NCBI GenBank assembly: GCA_016717595.1
Contig: JADKFE010000031.1
Span: 17,112-81,111 of the forward strand
Reading direction: 5' to 3'
Source of the DNA: Deltaproteobacteria bacterium
Lineage (GTDB): Bacteria; Myxococcota_A; UBA796; CAJQPC01
Length of the DNA stretch: 64,000 nucleotides
Below, piece after piece: positions 10,990 to 18,691 of the stretch (the stretch's first letter is position 1; the number at the start of each line of letters is the position of its first letter). The notes below the pieces were generated by a model that worked only from the letters and a program-made list of their open reading frames with translations, made no database searches and was not told where the DNA came from. Position numbers and translations under genes: made by a program.

Positions 10990-11946
10990 TCACTCCTCGT
11001 CGTAGACGGCGGTGTAGTAGCCCGGCTCGGGGCGGAACACGTTCAGCGCCACAAACACGCCCGGGGACATCTGGGCCTCTTTGGCCGACCACATGAGCTT
11101 GCCTTCAGCCATGACCTGCAGCCAGTCGCGGATGGTGACCTTGCCGCCCGCGCTCACGGCGCTGCGGTACACCCCGGTGTCGGCGAAAGATCCCAAGGCG
11201 AGGTCGGGGTCGAGGTTCACCTCACCCCGCACGGTCGGGTTCACCGTCGCCTCCGGCATGCCGACGACGACGAGCTGGCCCCCGGCGAAGGGGCTGCCCG
11301 CGGACACGCCCGCGCCGCCGTCCAGCGCCACGGTGACGAGGTTGTGGGGGTAGACCTCACCGGAGTAGAACAGCGCGTAGAAGCCGTCTTGGGGGTAGGT
11401 CACGAAGCCGGTCCAGGTGGACCACAGCTCCGCCTCGGCGGACACACCCACACCCGCCGTCCAATACGGCTCAGGCAGCACCTCCCCCTCAGTCCAGCCG
11501 AAGTCCATGTCGGAGCCACCCCACACGAACACCTCGGCGTCGTTCTCAAAGTGCCAGGCGAACTCGGCCCCGAGCAGACGCCCGGGGCTCGCGCCGTTGA
11601 AGTAGTTGGAGTAGGTCGGCATGTAGTTGTTGCGGTAGTCCCAGTCCTCAAGCCCGATGTTCGGGTTGTGGATGCCGGCGCGCACGATGGGCCCCTCGGT
11701 GCCGACCTGCACCATCGCCCACTCCGGCGGGTAGGGCTGGAGCAGGCTGGGCGAGGCGAGGTCTGTCCAGAGATCGACGTCTACCCGCACAAAGACCTTG
11801 CCCTGCTGCATTCGGAAGTCCACCTCACCCATGGTGGGCACGGACAGGCTGCCGGGGCTGAGGTCTAAGGCGGCGTCGAGAGAGCCGCCGAACCAGAGGT
11901 CAGCGGCCTGGGCCGGGGCGAGGAGCAGAGTGAGGGTGAGGAGCAT
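10990..11946 (-). CDS. Porin-like outer-membrane beta-barrel protein
   Basis: 318 residues with a short signal peptide (LLTLTLLLAPAQAA) and many alternating amphipathic strands rich in Tyr, Trp and Gly (KVFVRVDVDLW, GFYALFYSG, VRGEVNLDP, VFVALNVF). The segment IVRAGIHNPNIGLEDWDYRNNYMPTYS resembles putative OmpL-like porins, in which an N-terminal strand is followed by a conserved NP-(N)IG-E region. It is the first gene of the uptake operon, which suggests the barrel lets the transporter's substrate cross the outer membrane. The barrel call is from pattern only. Confidence 0.7.
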   Translation of the reverse strand: MLLTLTLLLAPAQAADLWFGGSLDAALDLSPGSLSVPTMGEVDFRMQQGKVFVRVDVDLWTDLASPSLLQPYPPEWAMVQVGTEGPIVRAGIHNPNIGLEDWDYRNNYMPTYSNYFNGASPGRLLGAEFAWHFENDAEVFVWGGSDMDFGWTEGEVLPEPYWTAGVGVSAEAELWSTWTGFVTYPQDGFYALFYSGEVYPHNLVTVALDGGAGVSAGSPFAGGQLVVVGMPEATVNPTVRGEVNLDPDLALGSFADTGVYRSAVSAGGKVTIRDWLQVMAEGKLMWSAKEAQMSPGVFVALNVFRPEPGYYTAVYDEE

Positions 11947-11973
11947 GGTCGGCAGACCTCGGGGGAGCCGAGG

Positions 11974-11979
11974 ACGTTA
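11974..11979 (-). promoter_or_regulatory. Possible -10 element (TAACGT) of the uptake operon
   Basis: TAACGT on the minus strand, 27 nt before the porin ATG. The gap 11947-12075 holds no gene. No convincing -35 box is seen. Confidence 0.25.
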
Positions 11980-12075
11980 CCACAGCTTGACCGACCAAGA
12001 TGAAGAAAGCTCAGCGGCGGAGCACAAGCGCCCAGAGCGAGGGCGCCGAGTCCCGCGCGGCCAGCGCGGAGGGGG

Positions 12076-13193
12076 TCAAGCCGAAGGACCGCCGCTGGGG
12101 CGCGCCGCGCGGACCTCCGCGAGCAAGGCGGGCAGCTCATCGAAAGAAGGGAGCGTGACCAAGGGGCGGCGCAGGGCGACGAGCTGCTCGACGCTCAGGG
12201 CGCTGAGCTGGGCGCAGAGGGTGTCGGAGGGATCTCCAAATCGCGCGGCGATGATGTCGAGGGCGGCTCTCCGGGCCTCCTCGTGCTGGGCGCGGGCGGT
12301 CTCGGGGGCGACCTCCGCGGCGACGGCTTGGGGCAGATCCGCGGCGACCGCATTGGACAGCCGCTCGGCCACCCCCGCCTCGATGCGGCCCTCTCCCGGC
12401 GGGCCTCCCTCCTCCGGCTGACGCTCGCCTCCGCCGCTCCCGCTCTTGAACGCGGCTCCTCCCGCTCTTTCATCTCCCGGCTGAAGCACTCCTCCCGCTC
12501 TTTACGCTCTTTGACCCAACGTTTGACGTACTCAGTCTGGGGATCGAAGCTCTTGAGGTACATGCGTTTCTCCAGGAGCGCCCGCGCGCTCAGCGAGAGG
12601 GCAGAGAGGAGCATCTCGGTATATTGTACCGTCTTGTCCTCGTTGAGCAAGGGGTTGTCGCTGACGGCCTGCAGCGCGAGAAAGCTGACCTCGGCGGCGT
12701 CGGGGCCTTTGGCGTGGGCCAAGGCGGAGAGCACCGTGGCCTCAGGGTTCTCCCGGGCGAGCTTGGGGTCGAGCAGAAGCGGGATCTGCCGCGGCCCAAA
12801 CACGACGGGGGTGACGACGGAGCCCGGGCCCAGGTGGATCGGCGTCGCCGCCCAGCTCGCCGTGGCCTCGTCTAAGGTGACGACCAGGATCACCGAGGGC
12901 GCCGGACGCCGGGCGTGCTGGCTGGCGAGGTACAGCGGCCAGCTCTGCCGCTTCTGGGGATCGGGGCGGAGCTGCACCTCCAAGATCGCCGAGAGATCTT
13001 CCCCGCCGCTCATCCAGATCACGCCGTCGGCGCGCAGCTCCGTCGGTGTAGGCACGGTGAGGGAGGAGTCGATGACCTTCACCTCACGCACCTCACCGAC
13101 GCGCAGGAGGCCCGCCCAGCCCAGCAGCTCGGCGGCGAGCAGGGGCCGAGCGCGGAACAGCTCGATCAGGCACTCATGGGTGAACGACGGCAC
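12076..13193 (-). CDS. Rpn-type PD-(D/E)XK nuclease / putative transposase (frame break near 12450)
   Basis: A GTG start with GAGGG upstream gives an N-terminus (MPSFTHECLIELFRARPLLAAELL) typical of a large family of Rpn-like, recombination-promoting nucleases often named putative transposases. The PD-(D/E)XK core is visible as ADGVIWM...AILEVQLRPDPQKR (about residues 55-82): Asp, Glu and Gln stand in the active-site positions. A helical Arg/Glu-rich tail is interrupted near 12450, where one base is missing; the downstream frame continues with AALDIIAARFGDPSDTLCAQLSALS, the family's C-terminal module, and stops at 12076. The whole would be about 373 residues. Members of this family are usually solitary and its role is not settled. 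Confidence 0.75.
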
Positions 13194-13239
13194 CAGATGA
13201 CCCTCGGGACGAGGAGGGCCATAGCTGTGGTCGCCGAGT

Positions 13240-13280
13240 CGTGCACGTCAGAATATGCTAACTCACTATACTGAAGTATG
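13240..13280 (-). promoter_or_regulatory. AT-rich promoter region of the Rpn-like gene
   Basis: An AT-rich dip (TTCAGTATAGTGAGTTAGCATATTC on the minus strand, in two overlapping -10-like pieces TATAGT and CATATT) stands out in otherwise GC-rich DNA, 50-90 nt before the GTG at 13193. The exact hexamers cannot be assigned. Confidence 0.3.
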
Positions 13281-13283
13281 CTC

Positions 13284-13320
13284 AAAAAATCTTGAGGATC
13301 ACGAGGTGAGGATCCTTGAG
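13284..13320 (-). terminator. Probable intrinsic terminator after the glycosyltransferase operon
   Basis: On the minus strand a stem AGGATC/GATCCT (10-nt loop, extended by two outer pairs after two mismatches) is followed by ATTTTTTG. It begins 8 nt after the stop of the gene at 13328-14770. Confidence 0.5.
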
Positions 13321-13327
13321 GCCCGGC

Positions 13328-14770
13328 TCAGCGCCAACGAAGCGCCGCCTCGGCCTCAAGCTCGGGGATGGGCACGACGAGCTCCCCCGCGCCTCCCCCG
13401 GCCGGTCCCAAGGTGATCACCAGGCCCGCGGCCTCGGGGCTCGCCTCGGGCACGTCCACCCCGGCGCGGCGCAGCGCGGGGCCGAGGTGCTGCTCCCACG
13501 GGAAGGTGGTCTGCACGGCGCAGGGGATGTCCAAGGAGCCCACCACGGCGAGGCTTGAGGGGGGTCGCTCGGCGACGGCGCGCACCACGGCGTTGAGGCC
13601 CAGGTCACCCGTGGGTGAGGGCGGTCGTAGCCAGCGCTGGGGGCAGCCGGGGTGAAACGCGCGCTCGGCCTCGCTGGGGGTGTTGAACGGGGTCTCCGCC
13701 TCGGACATCCACCCGCTCCAGCCCACGAGGCCCAAGGCGGCGACGCCCAGGCGTGGGCGCGTCGCGGCGGCGGCGGCGATCACCAAGGCCACGCCCGGGA
13801 GCAGAGGCGCGGCGAGTCGATCGTATTTTTTTGGGATCAGCGTGAGCAGCAGCAGGCCCCCCACGGTCCAGCACAAGGCGACGACGGCGAGGCGGCGCGT
13901 GGTCGTCTCACGCAGGGCCAGGGCGGCGGCGACGACGGCGATGATCGTCCACAGCGGCCCCAAGGCGCTCTCCCACAACACCCGAGGGTAATAAAACGCC
14001 TGGCTGAGCGCGCTGGCCTCGACCTCATACAGCACAGAGCTCGCGGCGTAGGCCCGCTGCTCCTCAAAGTTCACCACCCACCACGGCGCGGCGACGCTGG
14101 CCCCCACAGCCGCCCAGATGATCCAAGGCCCCGGCCTCGCCAAAGCGAGCAGACCGGGCAGCACAAACAGCGGCGCGGTCTGTTTGGTGAGCGCGGCGAG
14201 CCCCAGGCCCAAGCCGACGCCCAGCGCGGGCATCAAAAACCGCCGCTCCCGAAGCCCCGTCGCCGCCCACAGCGTGAGCGCCGTGAGCGCCGTGAGCGCC
14301 CCTTCAGGCATAAACGCCCGGGAGAGCCCCAGGTTGAGCGGCACAGACAGCGTGAGCGCCCCCGCCAACGCCGCCGCCCCCCACGACAGGCCCAGCCGCC
14401 GCCCCAAGCCCAAGACACCGAGCCCGGCGAGGCCCAAGAACACGCTGTTCACCGCCCGCACGGCGAGGGCCTCGGGCGGCCCGCCGCCCATGACCCACCA
14501 CCAGAGGCCGACGATCCCCGGGTAGAGGCTCGGGTAATCGCCCATGTCCAACCACAACAGCCGGGCGAAGAAGCTGGAGGTGTCCCCCGCCAGAAGATCG
14601 TGCAGGAACAGCTCCGCGGCGCCGACGTGGCCCTCCTCGTCCCCGTCGCGCAGGAGCCGATCTTGACCCAGCCACCGCGCCTGCAAACCGAGGGTGAGGC
14701 CGACGAGCAACACCGCGAGGGCGCCGAGGCCGAGGTCTGTGTTTGATTTTGTGGGTTGCTCTTGGCTCAC
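13328..14770 (-). CDS. Polytopic GT-C-type glycosyltransferase-like protein
   Basis: About 480 residues. The first loop after membrane segment 1 carries an acidic pair (RDGDEEGH), the position of the catalytic Asp/Glu in ArnT/PMT-type GT-C enzymes, and is followed by some ten hydrophobic segments and a C-terminal soluble domain. Such enzymes move sugars from lipid-phosphate donors on the outer face of the inner membrane. I prefer the GTG at 14770, which overlaps the upstream stop by 4 nt (GTGA); an ATG at 14794 in the same frame is the alternative. It shares an operon with the larger membrane protein upstream. Confidence 0.7.
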   Translation of the reverse strand: MSQEQPTKSNTDLGLGALAVLLVGLTLGLQARWLGQDRLLRDGDEEGHVGAAELFLHDLLAGDTSSFFARLLWLDMGDYPSLYPGIVGLWWWVMGGGPPEALAVRAVNSVFLGLAGLGVLGLGRRLGLSWGAAALAGALTLSVPLNLGLSRAFMPEGALTALTALTLWAATGLRERRFLMPALGVGLGLGLAALTKQTAPLFVLPGLLALARPGPWIIWAAVGASVAAPWWVVNFEEQRAYAASSVLYEVEASALSQAFYYPRVLWESALGPLWTIIAVVAAALALRETTTRRLAVVALCWTVGGLLLLTLIPKKYDRLAAPLLPGVALVIAAAAATRPRLGVAALGLVGWSGWMSEAETPFNTPSEAERAFHPGCPQRWLRPPSPTGDLGLNAVVRAVAERPPSSLAVVGSLDIPCAVQTTFPWEQHLGPALRRAGVDVPEASPEAAGLVITLGPAGGGAGELVVPIPELEAEAALRWR

Positions 14771-16548
14771 ACCGCCCCCTGCATCAAGAACCACAGCCCA
14801 CCCACGATCGCCAGGCTCGGCAGGCCCCAGCGCAGCGCCGGGCGCTCCAAGGCCGCGGCGTTACAGGCCACGGCGCAGGCCGAGAGCGCGACCAGGGGCA
14901 AGAAGTAGTGTGTGGGGTGGTGGTCGATCGTACACAACATCAGCGAGTAGAGCCCCACACCGATCGCGCACAGACGCGCGCCCTTTCCCGCCAGGGGCAG
15001 GGCGCAGAGCAGCCCGCCGCCGGTGTACCACAGCCAGGTCTTGTAGAACTCAGGCACCCGGGGCAAGAGCGCGCTGGGGCTCAGCTCGCCGTGGTAATGC
15101 TCAGGCCCCGTCTCAAACCACAGGATCTCCACCCACTCGCCGAGCTGCCCGGTGATCACCGCGAAGGCCCCGATCGTGAGCCCCACCGCCCCGGTGAGCC
15201 CCCACAAGGCCAGGATCGGCCTGCGGTTGACGATCCCCAAGGCCGCGCCCACCGCCCAGAAGAGGCTCAAGGCCACGACGCCGGGGTAACGGATGGCCCC
15301 GGCGAGCACCCCAACGGCGCCAAAACGCCAGGGTGTGCCCAAGGCGGCCACGCCGCTCACCATCGCCGCGGCGTAGAGCGGGTCGGGGAAGGTGGTGGAG
15401 CCGGGCTCGATCATCAGGTGGCCCACGGTGACCGCGGCCAAGGCGGGCAAGGCCCAGGCGGGGGCCGGGGCATCAGGACTGTGTGTGGCGATGAGCTGCG
15501 CGCAGGCCGCGCCCAAGAGCAGCAGCACCCCCAAGAGCAGGGCGTTCGCGCCCATGAGCCCCGGCGCGCCCAGGCCCGTGGCCACGGCGAGGGGGTAACT
15601 CCACAACGGCGGCTGGTTGACCGTCAGCGCGCGGCTCACCCACAGCTCATCGGCCCAGCGCAGGTTCTCGACGATGTTGAGGAGCTGGTAATAATGCACA
15701 AAGCGGTACGCGCCGACGGCGTGGAGGCTCCACACCCCGTCTCGACCGGGGATGAGCGCGAGCTCCGCCGGGCCGTCGCTGCCGGTGATCGTGACCTGAA
15801 GCTCCCCCGGGCTCAGCGGGATCAAGGCCGCGACGACGCCGTGGCTGAGGTAACGGGGCACCGCGCCCTCCTCCTCGGCCTCGACCACGTCCGCGGTGAT
15901 CTCCACCGGCGCCGCGTCGCCGACCTGCAGCCGCGCGCCGATGGGCCCCCGCAAGAGCAGCAGCGCCGCGCCTTCAGAGCCCATCCGCAGGGTGCCGCCG
16001 TCGCCGTCGGGATCCACAAAACGCATGGCGCGCTGCTCAGGCCAGCCCAAGACCTCGGGCTCATCAAACCCGGCGCCGGGCTCCACAACACCAGGGGCCT
16101 CGGGCAGCCCTTCAGCGTCGGGGCTCCACCAATAGGCGTCCAGGGGCCGCCGGAGGTCTTCACCGCGCCAGACGATCAGCGCGAGGAGCGCGAGGATCAC
16201 GCCCACCACCGCGCCCCAGGCCCCGCGCGGGCTGTGCGGCGGCCACGGCGCCCGGTGACCCAGCCCCGCGCCGATGAGCCCCCACAAGGCCGAGAGCCCC
16301 AAGACCAGCTCCGGCGCGGCGCCGATGGCGCGGGTGATCGAGACGCTGACCACGGCGAGGAGCGCGGAGATCCAGGCCGCGTCGATGGCGACCTGCAGCC
16401 CCGTGGCGTGGCCCCCGCCGAGCCGCCGGGCGAGGCCGAGCCCCGGCGCCCACAACACCGCCGGGAGCACCAAGACACAGACGAGCCAGCTCGGCGCGTC
16501 GTTGGCGCGCGCCGCCCAGGCCAGGAGCGCGAGGCCGAGGGCGCTCAT
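14767..16548 (-). CDS. Large polytopic membrane protein, GT-C-like
   Basis: 593 residues beginning MSALGLALLAWAARAND. Four N-terminal membrane segments precede a soluble insert (about 135-270, DAYWWSPDAEG to DGVWSLHAVG) with beta-rich, Asp/Gly-rich sequence, then about eight further segments ending with HHPTHYFLPLVALSACAV. The layout resembles GT-C glycosyltransferases with an inserted periplasmic domain, but no family motif is decisive. Its GTGA overlap with the next gene makes a two-gene cell-surface glycan operon likely. An upstream in-frame extension on the minus strand to 17310 runs through the repeat gap and the cupin gene in another frame and is not real. Confidence 0.6.
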   Translation of the reverse strand: MSALGLALLAWAARANDAPSWLVCVLVLPAVLWAPGLGLARRLGGGHATGLQVAIDAAWISALLAVVSVSITRAIGAAPELVLGLSALWGLIGAGLGHRAPWPPHSPRGAWGAVVGVILALLALIVWRGEDLRRPLDAYWWSPDAEGLPEAPGVVEPGAGFDEPEVLGWPEQRAMRFVDPDGDGGTLRMGSEGAALLLLRGPIGARLQVGDAAPVEITADVVEAEEEGAVPRYLSHGVVAALIPLSPGELQVTITGSDGPAELALIPGRDGVWSLHAVGAYRFVHYYQLLNIVENLRWADELWVSRALTVNQPPLWSYPLAVATGLGAPGLMGANALLLGVLLLLGAACAQLIATHSPDAPAPAWALPALAAVTVGHLMIEPGSTTFPDPLYAAAMVSGVAALGTPWRFGAVGVLAGAIRYPGVVALSLFWAVGAALGIVNRRPILALWGLTGAVGLTIGAFAVITGQLGEWVEILWFETGPEHYHGELSPSALLPRVPEFYKTWLWYTGGGLLCALPLAGKGARLCAIGVGLYSLMLCTIDHHPTHYFLPLVALSACAVACNAAALERPALRWGLPSLAIVGGLWFLMQGAV

Positions 16549-16576
16549 GGCGGGTCCGGGGTTGGGGAGGGGGATG

Positions 16577-16657
16577 CGTTGAAGGTGCGGAGGCCCTTGC
16601 CCACATGCGGGGAAGCCGCTCTGAAGATGCGGAGAGGCTCGCCCACGCGCGGGGAGA
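16577..16657. repeat. Two imperfect direct repeats, period about 44 bp
   Basis: Units near 16577-16613 and 16621-16657 share the frame TGAAGrTGCGGAG...CCCAC...CGGGGA with scattered differences. They sit in the 406-bp gene-free gap 16549-16954. No coding frame crosses them plausibly. Confidence 0.5.
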
Positions 16658-16683
16658 CGAACGAGGCGTGGTGCAGAGGCGAA

Positions 16684-16880
16684 GAACGAACCACAGAGGC
16701 ACAGAGGACACAGAGGAGGGGCACAGAGGGGTTGATGAAGATCTGAGCGGTGCTGAACCACCGAGCGTCTCTCGCCACCGGCCTCCTCCAGCCCTCCGAG
16801 TCGCGGCGACCGCGCGACCCTGCCACAGAGCCCTCTGTGTTCATAACCCTGCGCCCTCTGTGCATCTCTGTGGTTCGTTC
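16684..16880. repeat. Inverted intergenic repeat of the ACCACAGAGG type
   Basis: The left arm (16684-16707) reads GAACGAACCACAGAG then G and CACAGAGG. The right arm (16855-16880) is its inverse except for a two-base insertion. More CACAGAGG copies follow the left arm, and inverse copies precede the right arm. Similar ACCACAGAG/CACAGAGG strings are a known intergenic repeat in several phyla and are often mistranslated as an NHRGTEDTE-like peptide. It fills most of the 16549-16954 gap; I see no gene there. Confidence 0.7.
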
Positions 16881-16954
16881 CCGAATCACCACCTGACATC
16901 CCTACCGTCTGGGGATCGTCCCCCGAATCACCACCGACGCCCTGAGCCCGCGGC

Positions 16955-17359
16955 TCACTCCTCGGCGTCACCACCCCGCACCTCCCGGCCCCGGCACCAC
17001 CACGCGCTCCACGTCCTCGGATCGTGCCCACCCTCGGCGCAGGCGAGCACGACCCACGGCGCATCGCCGACCTCGGCGAACAAGGCGTGGGCCACGCCCG
17101 GCGGCACGTAGACCCGCGCGCCGTGAAGGGGCAGGTGCTCAAGCTCCCCGGTCTCTGGCGCGAAGAGCCCCAACACCCCGCGCCCGCTAATCGCCGTGAA
17201 CCACTCGCCCATGCGCCGGTGCAGGTGATGGCCGCGGGAGGCGCCGGGGGCCACACGCACGAGGTAGACCTCCCCCAAGACAGGCTCAGGGTGCAGCTTC
17301 TCCAGGACACCGCGGGGGTCGGTGAAGGTCTGAACCGGTCGCACGCTCACGCCACGCAT
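16955..17359 (-). CDS. Cupin-fold protein, sugar epimerase/isomerase-like
   Basis: 134 residues. The sequence follows the RmlC/FdtA-type cupin plan: TDPRGVLEKLHPEPVLGEVYLVRVAPGASRGHHLHRRMGEWFTAISG, then HGARVYVPPGVAHALFAEVGD. Conserved His residues in RGHHLHRR and PPGVAHA are those expected in cupin motifs 1 and 2. Family members modify dTDP-sugars or cap polysaccharide pathways, which fits the neighbouring glycosyltransferase-like genes, though 400 bp of repeats lie between. I chose ATG 17359 (MRGVSVRPV) over one ten codons upstream. Exact substrate unknown. Confidence 0.65.
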   Translation of the reverse strand: MRGVSVRPVQTFTDPRGVLEKLHPEPVLGEVYLVRVAPGASRGHHLHRRMGEWFTAISGRGVLGLFAPETGELEHLPLHGARVYVPPGVAHALFAEVGDAPWVVLACAEGGHDPRTWSAWWCRGREVRGGDAEE

Positions 17360-17405
17360 CTTCGCTCCGCTCGTGGCCCACCATACCACCCCGCGCCGCG
17401 GAGGT

Positions 17406-17411
17406 TACGCT
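17406..17411 (+). promoter_or_regulatory. Possible -10 element (TACGCT)
   Basis: TTACGCT lies 32 nt before the GTG at 17444, within the 84-bp divergent gap; a CGGAG ribosome-site-like sequence follows before the start. Confidence 0.25.
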
Positions 17412-17443
17412 CTGCCCCATCCCCACGACACCGGAGTCCCCTC

Positions 17444-18684
17444 GTGATCCTCGTCCTCCTCAGCTTGATCGCCTGCGGTGACCCCGACCCGTCCTTCACC
17501 GTCGATGAGCACGGCCCCACCTACCACGCCGACGTGGCGCCGATCCTCCGCGCCCGCTGCGAGGGCTGCCACAGCGCCGGGCAGATCGCGCCGTTCACGC
17601 TCAACTCCTACGACGAGGTGTCGATCCTCGGCGCGCAGATCGTCGACAGCGTCGAGACCCGGCGGATGCCCCCCTGGCTCGCGTCCGACGACTGCAACAC
17701 CTATGAGGGCTCCCGCTGGCTCGCCCAGGAGGAGATCGACACGATCCGCGAGTGGGTCGAGGCCGGCAAGCCCGAGGGCGACGCCGCGAGCGCGCTGCCC
17801 GCCTTTGAGCCGGTGGAGGACGTGCTGGCCAACCCCACCCACTCCGTCGCCATCGCCCAGCCCTACGCCCCCGACTTTGAGGGCAGCGACGACGACTACC
17901 GCTGCTTTGTGGTGGATCCCCAGGTGGCCACCGACGGCTTCGTGACCGGCTACCAGATCATCCCCAGCGATCCCGAGATCGTCCACCACATGATCCTGTA
18001 CCTGCCCTCCAGCGACTCCGCCAGGATCAGGCCCTGGCGTATGACGCCGCTGAAGAGGGCGACGGCTACACCTGCTACGGCGACGCCCGGGTGAACAGCT
18101 CCATGCTCGCGGCCTGGGCGCCGGGCTCGTGGTCGGCGGAGTACCCTGAAGGCACGGGCATCGCGCTCCCCGCTGGGCGGCCCATCGTCATTCAGATGCA
18201 CTACAACAACAGCGGCTCCCCCGACGCCGCCGACGCCACCGAGGTGCTCCTGCGGGTGGAGCCCGAGGTTCAAGACGAGCTCTACTCCTTCTTCTGGGTG
18301 ACCCCGCGCCTCGACATCCCCGCGGGCGCCGAATCCCACACAGAGGAGAGCGAGAGCATGGTGAAGCGCTATGTGGGCGATCTGCCCGGTCGTCTGCGCC
18401 TGCACGACATCGGCCCCCACATGCACACCCTCGGCGAGTCCCTCAACGCCACCTTGGTACACGAGGACGGCTCGGAGACCTGCCTCATCGACGTGCCCCG
18501 CTGGGACTTCAACTGGCAGTTCGGCTATGAGTTCACCGAGCCCGTGGCCATGGAGATGGACGACAAGGTGCGGCTGAGCTGCACCTATGACGCCTCGGAT
18601 CGTACGGAGGACACCCGCTGGGGCGAAGGAACCGAGGATGAGATGTGCCTCACGACGATGTTCGTGACGTATGAGGCGGATTAG
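17444..18684 (+). CDS. Lipoprotein with CxxCH haem motif and copper type II monooxygenase-like domain (frame break near 18021)
   Basis: A GTG start opens a lipoprotein signal (LVLLSLIAC, lipidated Cys11). A haem-binding C-EG-CH follows at residues 39-43 in a cytochrome-like segment (VAPILRARC...FTLNSYDEV...MPPW). The C-terminal half matches copper type II ascorbate-dependent monooxygenases: MHYNN, DIGPHMHTLGES and the WDFNWQFGYEF stretch. His in MHY and in HMH are the expected copper ligands. The frame breaks near 18021: one C restored gives SAQDQALAYDAAEEGDGYTC and joins the halves, about 414 residues. Such proteins are common and mostly uncharacterised in Myxococcota-like genomes. Substrate unknown; electron entry through the haem domain is inference. 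Confidence 0.8.
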
Positions 18685-18691
18685 CGCGGCG

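Noticed and set aside
9476..11005. A 509-codon plus-strand open frame
   Set aside because: Antisense to the binding protein-permease gene; composition is that of a shadow frame.
14743..16746. A 667-codon plus-strand open frame
   Set aside because: Antisense to the GT-C-like gene and runs into the repeat element.
16549..16954. Short coding frames in the repeat gap
   Set aside because: They translate the ACCACAGAGG repeat into NHRGTEDTE-like peptides, a known false gene type.
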